Assembly (NCBI GenBank): GCA_037447655.1
Contig: JBBHKE010001538.1
Location: 333,797-394,748 of the forward strand
Direction: 5' to 3'
From: Zygnema cylindricum
Taxonomy: Eukaryota > Streptophyta > Zygnematophyceae > Zygnematales > Zygnemataceae
Length of the DNA: 60,952 nucleotides
The notes under the pieces were generated by a model, which did no database searches, was not told where the DNA came from, and saw nothing but the letters and a program-made list of their open reading frames with translations. The translations under genes and the position numbers were made by a program. Within the stretch, counting starts at the first letter, position 1. The number at the start of each line of letters is the position of its first letter. Shown one piece after another: positions 1 through 10,334 of this stretch.

Positions 1-840
1 CAGGATTTTTTAATGGAAGCGTGTATAAACTGGTTGTTGGCATACAAGTTGTCACACTTGCAGTTTGTATAAGCGGACACTTTTCAAAAGGTGTAAAAAA
101 TTCATTTACTTACATAGACTTACGTTACAGTGCGGCCGCATATTGACATTGTTATCATATATATTAACGTTGTGGCTCATCCAAGGAACATTTGTGCATA
201 TCAATGATAATTACAATAAAATACCAATACTGAGTAAATCGCATTTTCAAATAACATAATTTCAATTCTACCAGGGTAAATCATATTGACGTATTAACAT
301 AAACATTTGCTCTATTTTGAGTTCGACACCATATTACAATGGACAGTTATACTAAATGGGACCATCTTAACTTTAATACAATAAACTTTTACGCTAAATG
401 AGTCATAACCATAAAATAACATTAATAGTAACTATACGTGTTTACAAGGAACCTACTCGGTGTTGCAATTATATATACTATTGTTACAGTTATACGCCGG
501 CGTGACATTGCATTCAGATACATTCATTTACTTAAAAAATGTGGAAAACTTTTCACAGGCGAATATGTTTGACGTTCACACTGTTGAACATACGGTTGTT
601 GGTCAAATATGTGCGAAGGTAATTTTTTAGGACCCGGATTCAACCCCTTTTAAGGCAGCACATTCTCATGCGTCAGCGGCTATTAAACTTAATAAATTGT
701 AACTTTTTACTTAAAAAGGTACAATTCTCTACGGTATGGTACTAATCGTACACCACACTAAATAAAAGATGACGTACTTCCGTTTTGTACGGTACTTGAA
801 AATTAACCCTAAATAGAATACAAAAAAAAATAGAATGAAC
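1..840. other. AT-rich flank, no gene recognised
   Basis: No open frame longer than 64 codons is present, and I recognise no coding, RNA or transposon signature on either strand. It ends directly at the terminal TGTTGTTC of a minus-strand family-B LTR remnant at 841. It could be host intergenic DNA or a decayed older repeat. Confidence 0.5.
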
Positions 841-929
841 TGTTGTTCTACAACCACCGGTGCAGGTGGAGGAGTTGCAGTAGTAGTAGAAGTAGACATG
901 ATACACTCTCAGAAGCTATCAAGATTCTC
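841..929 (-). repeat. Family-B LTR 3' tail fragment
   Basis: On the minus strand this matches the last ~90 bp of the B1 LTR at 20702 onward: the gag start-codon region and the GTAGAACAACA terminus. It adjoins a gag fragment at 930-1050, so a second internal region and its far LTR once followed the 3' LTR of B1 and were reduced by an internal deletion. It marks the left edge of the nested cluster. Confidence 0.75.
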
Positions 930-1050
930 CACTGAACCATCCAATATATCCTAAAGATTCACATTCTCAAAATGTGTCTCCACCATATCCGCCCTGTAAA
1001 CATACTTATCCCTGGAAAAGATAGGAATTCTTAATGACAAGCCCATAACC
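930..1050 (-). pseudogene. Family-B gag N-terminal fragment with PBS
   Basis: The minus strand resembles the start of B-family gag (compare B2 at 22479-22620 and B3 near 32160-32287), including the region encoding an SRIPIFSG-D-Y type motif. It starts at the primer-binding motif GGTTATGGGC at 1041-1050, which abuts the LTR end at 1051. Only about 40 codons remain before the sequence jumps to an LTR tail. A gag start lying outside the 3' LTR of B1 shows that B1 was part of a head-to-tail array. Confidence 0.75.
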
Positions 1051-2681
1051 TGTTGTTCTACAACCAGGATGCGGTGGAGGACACCGATAGTAGTAGAAGT
1101 AGACATGATACACTCTCAAAGCTATCCCGAATCCTACCAGAGCAACTATTTTACGAGGTGCTCATCAAATCTTATACAACATCCAAACTTCACAAAGCTC
1201 TATCAAAGTATAGAGAAGCATAAACACTGACAACTCCCAAAGTTTCAGTACAATTGACCCGACAACACTCAAGATATAATACTCAAAAGTTTCCCAAAAG
1301 CTGTTTGCAGTTTTACTACTTGGAAGTCTGGACACATCATGTGTTCTGAGTCCTAAGTCTTATACTAGTGTTGTACTGGCAATACTAGTGTACCTCAGAG
1401 GTACGTCAAGCTGCCAAGCTAATACTAAGCTACAACTGAGCTACCAGTGAGCAACCACTGACCTACCACTAAACTACCATTGAGCAACCACTGTTGAAAA
1501 GAGGTAATTAATAGTTCACTTCCCTATTTTAGTTTTATTTTAAAGAAAGAGAGTAAGGATCAAAGGCGCGCCATGGCTGCCTTCATGTTTAGAAAGTGGC
1601 AGTTTTTGCAGTTAATAGTATTTCGGCTAAAATGATGCCTAGGTCTAGATTTGAAACTGTGACCTCTAGATTCTTTATAGCCTAACGCTTTAACCATTAA
1701 GGCGTTACGAAACGAAACACGTGACGGTTTTCATAAATATATAAACATTAACGAAACAGCTAATTAACAGCAGACTAACCAAAAGGAGCAATTTCTGCAT
1801 GTACGTGAATGTGAACCGTGTAAAATATGTTTTGATCGGACGGCCGGCAATATAGCCACCGCGCGAAGTGAGATTTTTGGCGGCATACGGATATAGCGTG
1901 ACGCGGTGCCACGTGGCGCCACATTATTTGATACCGGAGAAGATGGGAGGAGGAACCATGGCTTCCGATATGACAGGTGTCACCTTGTAGACCTTGTCTT
2001 ACAATGGTCGTACAATAAGTACATCGCCCATTGTACCTTCTTGTACTTTATAGTGTTCCTATTGGACTAGGGTTTAATAGTAGGTAGTCGTGAGTAGGCA
2101 GACCGAGACTTAGTAATATTAGGTACCCTCTCAAGAAGCTTGTAACTATAGGTCATCTTTGACCAGCCATAACTTATGCGGGTGAGCAAATTCAGCATCT
2201 TTGAGCCTGTCAAGGGGTATTCTCTCACAAGGGTGAGAGTGGTCAGAATATTTGTGTGCCTGGGTTTATTCAGCGGGAAAGTAGAAGGGGCAAATATTAT
2301 CCTAGAGGCTTTACATAGGCTGCTCATTCTGTGGATCAATAGAGACCACAGAATTTCAACCACTGAGCTACCCACTAACTGATGTCCGTTGACTTGATTC
2401 ATATCAATCGCAGCTGCGTTGTCTGTACTGAATTTTATCCAAAGTGACCGCAGCTGCATAATCCTGTATGTGTCGCAGCTTAACAGCTGCGCTGCTTTGT
2501 CTTCATAGGAGCTGCGCTACTGCATTGCTCTGCTGCTGCGCTGTTCTGCTGCTGCACTGCTACGCTGCTGTGTCTGCATAGCAGCTGCTCTGCTGCTCAG
2601 CTGCTCTCATGATGCGCTACTTTGCTATTGTGCTACTGCGTTGCTTTGTCTGCTGAGACTGAATGCTTTCCAAAAAATACA
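1051..2681 (-). repeat. B1 3' LTR, split by solo D LTR
   Basis: On the minus strand the LTR begins TGTATTTTTTGGAAAGC next to a purine tract (plus-strand CTCCCCT at 2682) and ends GTAGAACAACA at 1051. Without the 867-bp solo LTR and one TSD it is about 760 bp. It contains a GCAGC/GCTGC-rich minisatellite (about 2400-2650) and short GAGCTACCACT-type repeats (about 1400-1490), as do the other B LTRs. Confidence 0.85.
1492..2358 (+). mobile_element. Solo LTR of family D, TSD ACCAC
   Basis: Begins TGTTGAAAAGAGG and ends CAGAATTTCA, matching the LTRs of element D (4455-5340 and 17306-18192) in opposite orientation. It is flanked by a perfect 5-bp direct repeat ACCAC at 1487-1491 and 2359-2363. It interrupts the tandem GAGCTACC repeat of the B1 LTR, which continues on both sides. 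No internal sequence remains, so it is a solo LTR left by LTR-LTR recombination. The ATG that opens gag in D LTRs has become ATA here. Confidence 0.92.
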
Positions 2682-4449
2682 CTCCCCTAAAGCTTTAGAC
2701 TCAGTATACCAGCGCAACTGCAATGACAAACTAGCGCAGCATCGCAGCATAGTTGTATAGCAAATAGCAAGTCACAAAGTCCCACTACATCTCAATGTTG
2801 GACTTAGCGCAGTATCGCAGCATATCAGTATAGCAACTCAACTATTCCCTTTGTCCCACTGTGTCTCTGCAATACTTCAGTTTAGGAGCGGGAAGAGCTT
2901 TAATGAGCATATCAACAATCATTTTTGCATCTAGCAAATAACATAATTTAGTCACTCTAGAGAACACTTTTTCTCTTACAAATTGTAATCTTACATCCAT
3001 GTGATTGCTTTAGAAGTGATGACTTAGGTTAGACGCAATGGCAATGGCAGCCTGGGTATCACACCATATCACCTGTGGACCAATTTGCATGTATCATAGT
3101 TCTTGTAACATGGATTTTACCCATAAGAGTTCTTTGAGGGCCGAGCTTGCTACCATATAATCTAACTCCATTGTCGAATGTGCTGTAACCTTTTGAATTT
3201 TGCTGCTCCAATAGCATGTCCCGTTCCCAATTTGTAGAACAAATCCCGTGGTGGACTTTCGGCTTGGCATGTCACCATAGCTTGCACCACTCCACGTTTG
3301 CAATTTTACTTTGCCTCCGCCTAGTGTGAGTTTGAGGTCTTGGGTTCCTGCGAAATATATTAAGACTCTCCTTGTTGCATCAAAATCAGATTTTATTGGA
3401 TTCTCTAGACTTTTGCTCAGTACCCTAACTAATGCAGCAATGTCAGGACGCGTACAGTTCATGAAATATATTAAGCTTCCCACTATTTGTCTATAAGGTA
3501 TCAGTGACAGAGGATCATTCTCCCCTGGCTCTAAATACTCACTAACAATGACACCTGGTTGTGTCTCTTCTCCCTCTTACTTCTATCGAAACTCCATTGG
3601 CGTTAGACATCGTTTTGCCCCCCGTATTCCATACTCATCTAACATGTTTCCAATAGCCTCTTTTTGAGTCAATTTTATTACTTTCTTATTTCTGTCCCTC
3701 TCTACTTGGATACCCAAAATATACTTTGCCTCACCGAGGTCTTTCATCTTAAACCGTGAGTTTAGAGCAATCTTGATTTTGTTAATTTCACTCATTCATT
3801 TGCTAATTAATAGTAAATTATCTACATACACAGCTATATACACTATCCTATTTTCACCCTTTAGAACGTATACAGAGTGATCAGAACTTATCCTTTGAAA
3901 TCCTAGACTAGTTAAGAATTCATCACGCTTCAGATTCCATTGCCTAGGGGCCTGTTTTAGGCCGTACAAAGATTTAAACAGTTTGCATACTAAGTGCTCA
4001 TTTCCTGGTTCTGCATACATTTCAGGCTGCTGCATGTAAATGGTTTCTTCTAGTTCTCTGTACAGAAAGGCCGTCTTTACTTCCATCTAATGAATTTCCA
4101 TATCTTCTATAGCAGCTACGGACAGCAAAATCCTAACTGTTGGAAATCTTACAACCGGAGAAAATGTTTCTTCAAAATCGATTCCTTACTTTTGATTGTA
4201 GCCCTTTGCCACAAGTCTGGCCTTATAGCTTTCAATGGTGTTAGCGGGATTTAACTTCACCTTGAATACCCATTTGCTGCCGATCGCTTTTCGGTCAAGA
4301 GGAAGGACCACAAGCTCCCATGTTTGAGCCTTCATGACGGACTTCATTTTGTCGTTTGCTGCCTCGATCCATTGATTCCGCTCCGTTGATGAGAAGGCCT
4401 CTTTGATGGTCAAGGGCTCCACTGAGGTTGCGGAGTAGGCAAAGTGGGA
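2682..4449 (-). pseudogene. B1 pol 3' half: reverse transcriptase and RNase H
   Basis: Minus-strand fragments give the copia RT-RNase H series in order. 4186-4449 holds the RT N-terminal region ([28 protein letters not shown]). 3796-4086 holds KTAFLYRELEE, SLYGLKQAPRQWN and the active-site segment, which reads YVDN, not YVDD. 3583-3795 holds LGEAKYILGIQVERD. 3094-3483 holds IYFMNCTRPDIAA, the RNase H SGASYGD/TTGFVLQIG and STME. Stops near 4090, 3795, 3580 and 3490 break the frame, and the D element interrupts its upstream side at 4450. The changed catalytic aspartate and the stops mean no functional enzyme. Confidence 0.88.
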
Positions 4450-4454
4450 GCTTG

Positions 4455-5340
4455 TGAAATTCTGTGGTCTCCATTGACCCACAGAATGAGCAGCCTATGT
4501 AAAGCCTCTAGGATAATATTTGCCCCTTCTACTTTCCCGCTGAATAAGCGCCGCCCAGGCACACAAATATTCTGATCACTCTCACCCTTGTGAGGACAAG
4601 ACTCCCCTAAGTCAAACGCAAAAAGAATCACTGAATTTGCTCCCCTGAGCAGTAAGTTATGGCTGGTCAAAGATGACCTTTATCGTTATAAGCTCTCTTA
4701 GAGAGAGAGGTACCTAAATACAACTAAGTCTCGGTCTGCCTACTCACGAATACCTACTACTGTACCCTAATCCAATAGGAACACTATATAGTACAAGAAG
4801 GTATAATGGGCGATGTACTTATTGTACGACCATTGTATGACAAGGTCTAAAGGTGACATCTGTCAATTCGGAAACCATGGTTCCTCCTCCCATCTCTCCG
4901 GTATCAAATAATGTAGCGCCACGTGGCACCGCGTGACGCTATCTCCGTATGCCGCCAAAAGCTCACTTCGCGTGGCGGCTATAATGCCGGCCGTCCGATC
5001 AAAACATATTTTACACGGTTCGGATTCGCGTACATGCAGGAATTGCTCCTTTTGGTTAGTTTGCTGTTAATTAGCTGTTGCGTTAATATTTATATATTTA
5101 TGAAACCCGACACGTGTGTCGTTTCGTAACGCCTTAATGGTTAAGGCGTTAAGCTATAGAGAATCTAGAGGTCGAGGTTCAAATCTAGACTTGTACATCA
5201 TTTTAGCAAAATACCCTTTACTTCAAAAACTGCCACTTTCTAAATATTGCGGCAGCCATGGCGCGCCTTTGATCATCACTCTCTTTCTTTAAAGCAAAAG
5301 TAAAATAGGGAAGTGAACTATTAATTGCCTCTTTTGAACA
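4455..5340 (-). repeat. D 3' LTR
   Basis: 886 bp; minus strand starts TGTTCAAAAGAGG and ends CAGAATTTCA. Near its 3' end lies an ATG that, in the 5' LTR, opens gag. It carries the AACGCCTTAA/TTAAGGCGTT palindrome near 5128-5150, followed by a B-box-like GGTTCAAATCT near 5176. Confidence 0.9.
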
Positions 5341-5777
5341 CTCCCCTTAATTCCTAGTCACTTTTCAATTTTAATCCACAGTTTTCTCTACAATAAATCA
5401 ACTTAGGGGAAGGCACTGCTTTTGTCATCATGTCTTCAATCATTTCTCTATCAGTTTTATGAACCAGTTTAATAATTTTATTTTCTACCTTCTCTTTGAA
5501 AAAGCTTAGTCTAATATCTATATGCTTGGCTTTGAAGTGATGTTTGGGATTAGTTGCAATAGAGATAGCAACTTGATTATCACAAAAAACATTTTGAGTT
5601 CCAGACTTCATGAACCCAAGTTCTTCAAGAAGAGATTTAACCCACATTAATTCTTTGGTGGTAGCACAAGAAGCCATGTATTAAGCCTCCATAGTGGACT
5701 GAGCAACTACTTTTTGTTGCTTGCTACTCCAACAACATGCACCGGATCCAATTTGCAACACATATCCAGTCGTACAC
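5341..5777 (-). pseudogene. D RNase H, C-terminal part
   Basis: The minus strand encodes the RNase H end of copia pol: MASCATTKELMWVKSLL, CDNQVAI, HHFKAKHIDIRLSF, MMTKAVPSPKLIYC and a stop at 5354-5356. Upstream are AQSTMEA-like and TTGYVLQIGSG segments, with a stop (TAA at 5684-5686) breaking the frame. It is interrupted at 5777 by LTR A1. The next 18 bp of the same gene lie at 6827-6844, and the rest resumes at 13284 beyond A2. Confidence 0.88.
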
Positions 5778-6826
5778 TGTAGAAACTAATGGTTTATTAG
5801 TATTTTCTAGGTCTGAAAAGAAATATAGAAGTCGAGGCAGTCTATCTCTAACTTCTCTCTCCAACTCTCAAACTTGTCGCAGTCACTGAGAAATTGGAGA
5901 GGAAGCTAGAGCCATGGCTACCTTGGCTATCCTGAGGTTTACGGGAATTTTATGTTAGGGTTTATTTATTTAATTAAAAGGTATTTGCCGGCGGGAGGAT
6001 TTGATCCATGTACCTGCCGGCCGGCAGATAGGAAGTAGCCGGTAGCCTTAGCCGTTAAGTCTAGCAGTAGTGTTACGTACTATATAGTTTGATATTTATT
6101 TAAATGATTATGCGTGCGATAAACCATTTAACTGAAATGAATTACGGGATACATAGATCCAGTAAAATATAAATGTACGACTTACAGTACGGACACAAAT
6201 CAGTACCGCGCATTTGTTTCGTAAATGAAACAAATACCGCGCATGTATTTATTACGGCTACGATTAAAGCCGACTTTAATCGGACGGCCGAGATTAGCGC
6301 CGAGATCGCAGAGGAAGATTTCGGTGGTTTGTCTCCATCGCCACATCGGATGACACGTGGCGAAATTCCGTTAGATTGTGGAATCTCCGGAGATTATGGC
6401 ACCGAATCCGGATTTGACATGTGTCGACATTTTGGCCATGTCGTACAATGTCCGTACATAAAGTACACCGGCAGCTGTACTTTTGCGTACGGAACTCAAT
6501 TCAGATTGGTTCCGTACATCAGTAGATAGAGTCTGTGAGAGAGATAGGACTTAGAAAAATTAGAAGATAGGACCCCCTCTCCCAGAGAGCTTCTGTACAA
6601 AAGGTCAACTTTGACCCTCCATAACTTACTGCTCAGAGAAGCAAATTCAGAGATTATTTTTGCTACCGACTCAGGGGAGTCTTGCCTTTACAGAGGTGCA
6701 GGTGGTCAGGGTTTTTGTCTACCAGAATGGCATTTTTTTTTGCTGGAACACAAAGGGGTCAGCATTATCCTAGAGGCTTCTTCGAAGCTGTATACTCTTA
6801 GGACTTATGGAGGTCTCAGAGTTTCA
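5778..6826 (+). mobile_element. Lone family-A LTR (A1) in D RNase H
   Basis: 1049 bp, TGTAGAAACTAATGG...GAGTTTCA, closest in sequence to the LTRs of A4. There is no internal region. The flanking pentamers are TACAC and CTCCT, so there is no TSD. Joining the flanks directly restores an in-frame RNase H segment (PLRRCTTGY), meaning no bases were added or lost. An apparent 118-codon frame inside it recurs at the same position in the A4 LTRs but not in A2 or A3, and is more likely conserved LTR sequence than a gene. Confidence 0.85.
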
Positions 6827-6844
6827 CTCCTTAAAGGCACATCT
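6827..6844 (-). pseudogene. 18-bp sliver of D RNase H between A1 and A2
   Basis: The minus strand reads GATGTGCCTTTAAGGAG, encoding D-V-P-L-R, which fits between the SDANY-like segment at 13289 onward and the CTTGY segment at 5777. Its last five plus-strand bases, CATCT (6840-6844), are the left TSD of A2. Confidence 0.85.
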
Positions 6845-7892
6845 TGTAGAAATTAATGGTTTTTATGTATTTTCTAGGTCTAAATAGAAATAAAGAAGCC
6901 GAGGCAGTCTACCTCTAACTTCTCTCTCCAACTCTCAAACTTGTCGCAGTCATTGAGAAATTGGAGAGGAAGCTAGAGCCATGGCTACCTAAGCTATCCT
7001 GAGGTTTACGGGAAATTTATATTAGTTAGGGGATTAATTACTAAAAGGTATGTGCCGGCGACAGGATATGATTCTGGTACCTGCCGGCCGACAAAGAGTA
7101 GATAGCCGGAGCCTTAGCCGTTAAGTCTAGAAGTAGTGTTACATAGTATATAGTACGATAATGATTTAAACATGTACATGTGGGATATATCATTTAACTA
7201 TAACTGTTAACGGGATACATAGATATGGTAGTGTAAAAGTACGAATAGCGGTACGGATAAGAAATCAATACCGCGCATTGAATTCGTAAGCGAAATAAAT
7301 ACCGCGCATGTATTTATTACGGCTACGATCAAATGCGAGTTTAATCAGACGGCCGGAATTAGCGCCGAGATAGCGGAAGAAGAATTCGGCGGTTTGTGGG
7401 CATCGCCACATCGGATGACACGTGGCGATATTACATTGGAGCGCGGCATCTCCGAGGATTAAAGGAGCGAATCCGAATATTCCACGTGTGGACATTTAGG
7501 CCATGTCGTACAATGTCCGTACATAAAGTACACCGGCAACTGTACTTTTGCGTACGGAACTTTATTCTGATTGGTTCCGTACATCAGTAGATAGAGTCTG
7601 TGAGAGAGATAGGACTTAGAAGAACTAGAAGATAGGACCCTCTCTCCCAGAGAGCTTCTGTACAAAAGGTCAACTTTGACCCTCCATAACTTACTGCTCA
7701 GGGGAGCAAATTCACAGATTCTTTTTGCTATCAACTCAGGGGAGTCTTGCCTTCATCGGGGAGCAGGTGGTCAGAGTTTTTGTTTGCCAGGGTGGCAGTT
7801 TTTTTTGCTGAAACACAAAGGGGTTAGGATTATCCTAGAGGCTTCTTGAAAGCTGTCCACTCTGAGGACTTATGGGGGGTCTCAGAGTTTCA
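6845..7892 (+). repeat. A2 5' LTR
   Basis: 1048 bp, TG...CA. It includes the GTAC-rich hairpin (about 7510-7560), an inverted CCAAT-type ATTGG just after it, and the LTR-encoded start region of gag near 7846-7892. Confidence 0.92.
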
Positions 7893-9021
7893 GGTTATGG
7901 GCCCACCCTCTAGGGTACCAATCTTTAATGGAACTAGATTCATATACTGGGAAAGTATGATGATAGGAGCTCTATGCGAAAAAAAGTTTTGGGGGATAGT
8001 GAGTGGACGGCTGAGGCGTCCATCAAATCTTGGAATTCCTCCAGGGTTGGAGGAACCAGATTCACTAGGAAAGAGGATTCACCTTCAACGGAGGAAACAA
8101 AAGAAGGAGAGGTTGTAGACAAAGGAAAGGAGAAGGAGACGACCACACCAATAGCAACTGGTTCGACATTCTTGTCACCTATTCCGAGGATTGAGGAGAA
8201 TGATACTGAAACCTGGGACTTCAACAATATGGCCGCAAAGCACTTCATCCTACGCCATCTCACTCAAGGACTTGCGTGTCCTCATTTGCAGGTAGAAAGG
8301 GCATCCGATCTTTTGATGGCTCTCATAGAGATGTATCGAAGTCGTACGATTCAGCAACAACAGTTGGCTGATCAGAAAGTTAAGGAGTATTTAATCAAAG
8401 GGGAAATATGTTGGATTTTTGCAATGAGCTTGCTACACTCTTCATGGAGCTACACAGTGCGGGAAAAGATTTTAGTGAAAAAGAAAAGGTTAACTGTTTA
8501 CTGATGAAGTTACCTAATGAGTTCGAGACATAGTCAACCGTGTGCAAGACTTGCCGGACTCAAGGTGGATATGGAACTCAGTGGTAAGGATGATTCTCGT
8601 TTGAGAGAATATAATTGAGATCCGAAGGGGAGGAAAGAGTGGCCAAGCCTTGGCAATAGCGACTGATTGGAGGAACAAGGATTCCTGAAAACCGGTCGAA
8701 AACTATTGGGGTAGGGAGCAGAAAAAACAGGCCGACGCGTTCGAACCTAGGGCTCCCAAAGGTTTATGTCATTTTTGTAAGAAACCGGGGCACTATATGG
8801 CAGAGTGCACTAAGCTAACCGAGCTTCGGTTAAAGGAGGGGCAGATCGGTGGTACCCTGAGAGGAAAGAAAAAGGCCCTTGTCACAGAGGTACTTGAGGC
8901 GGAATCCGAGGACGAGGACGATGAGCTCCTTTTGATTGAGGAGTTGGAGGCGAAAAATGAGGTCGAAATTCCACGAATGCAGAAATGTGCTTACGGTGGA
9001 TTGAAAGGTGAAGCACGCTAG
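7846..9021 (+). pseudogene. A2 gag (broken)
   Basis: Starts in the LTR and crosses the PBS (FQVMGPPSRVPIFNGT at about 7885-7932), continuing as YWESMMIGALCEKKFWGIVSG. A frame change near 8040-8100 moves it to the frame of 7974-8504 (EENDTETWDFNNMAAKHFILRH, QQQQLADQKVKEY). Another near 8395 and a stop at 8530-8532 follow. The CCHC knuckle CHFCKKPGHYMAEC lies at about 8768-8809 and an acidic linker follows to 9018, where a TAG replaces the Trp codon just before the protease. A one-base insertion in the LTR (a longer G run after ATG at about 7872) removes the short A4-style start from frame; an upstream in-frame ATG is at 7846. Confidence 0.85.
7893..7907 (+). promoter_or_regulatory. A2 primer binding site (half-tRNA iMet)
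   Basis: GGTTATGGGCCCACC directly abuts the LTR CA. It is complementary to GGUGGGCCCAUAACC, the anticodon stem-loop of plant initiator tRNA-Met (recalled consensus), so priming would use an internal or half tRNA. The same bases are read as Q-V-M-G-P-P in gag. Confidence 0.8.
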
Positions 9022-10334
9022 ATTGTAGATTCAGGTGCCTCCATACACATGTGTAAGGATAGACACCTGTTCACTAAGATAAAAAAGATTACCAACGTAG
9101 GGATAGAGTACGGAGATGGGAGGATAGTCACCACTACTCTTGTGGGATCAGTAGATTTGAAAGTGTTAGTAGAATGAAAGACATCCATATTAACATTCTC
9201 CGATGTATTGTTTATTCCAGAGCTGAACAAAAATCTTATCTCTACATCTCTATAAGATGATAAGGGTTTTTTCACTAGCATTAGGGAAGGAGTCTTTACT
9301 GCTAGTTTTGAGGAGGATGTCTATTTCATTGCTGAGAAAGGTAGACATGGGATGTTTAGGCTGATCTTAAGTAATGAAAAGAAGAAATTTTATTATACTG
9401 GTGTTCATGATATTATGATGTGGCATAAGAGGCTTGGGCATGTGAATCTAGATAAGTTAAGAGAGATGAAAAAGATGGGAGTGGTGGAAGGGATTCAGTT
9501 CAGTGAGAATGATGATATTAGTGATTGTAGTGGATGTGCTCAAGGTAAATCACACAGATTACCCTTTTCTAAAACAGCCACCTATAAGGGAGAAAAAAAT
9601 CTAGATCAGTACACATGGATATTTGGGGACCGGCTAAAGTGCCCTCACCGGGGGGGAAGAGATTTAAGATGACTATCACTGATGATTGGTCTCGGTATTC
9701 CCGAGTGTATTTTTTGAAAAACAAGTTTGAAGCTCAAGATTGTTTTAGACAATATATAGCATGGAGCGAAAAACTCCATGAAACTCCAATCAAGAGAATA
9801 AAGAGTGACAATGGTGGAGAGTATACTTCTAACCAGTTTGAGGTTTTTTTGAAGGAAGATGGGGTCCAACACCAAAAGACAGTTCCAGAAAACCCGGAAC
9901 AGAATGGGGTAGCTGAAAGGTTAAATAGAACACTAAGTGATAGTGCTAGAAGTATGTTGTCAAATAAGAAGATAGGAAAAAGGTTTTGGGCAGAAGCAAT
10001 GAACTGTGCTAATTACCTCAAAAATAGAGTTCTTACTTCAGCTATAAAAGATCAAACACCTTATGAGAGATGGACACGCCGAAAACTAGACATATCTCAC
10101 TTAAAGGTTTTCGGCAGTCAAGTATTCAGTCTAGATACAGATCGGTCTAATTGGAAGCTAGATCCTAAAGGAAAACTGAGATACTTATTAGGATACGATG
10201 AGGAAGTTAAAGGATATAGAGTTTATGATATAAAAAGGGAAGATTTAATCTTAGTAAAGCATCTAGTAGTTATGGATGAAGGAAAGTCTGTGGATCCCTT
10301 CAAATATACAAAGTCAGTAAAAATCAGATTTTAA
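9022..10334 (+). pseudogene. A2 protease - GAG-pre-integrase - integrase (broken)
   Basis: The retropepsin region encodes I-V-DSGASIHMCKD at 9022-9060, an active-site DSGA. Stops at about 9175 and 9253 interrupt it. The frame 9352-9672 has MWHKRLGHVN and CSGCAQGKSHRLPF, the H-H-C-C zinc site that precedes integrase. A one-base change near 9605 shifts the frame, and 9615-10334 carries the integrase core (ITDDWSRYSRVYFLK, SDNGGEYTS, PEQNGVAERLNRT) and the copia C-terminal KVFGSQVFSLDT/GYDEEVKGYRVYD. The D-D-E residues are present, but expression as one polyprotein is not possible. Confidence 0.87.
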
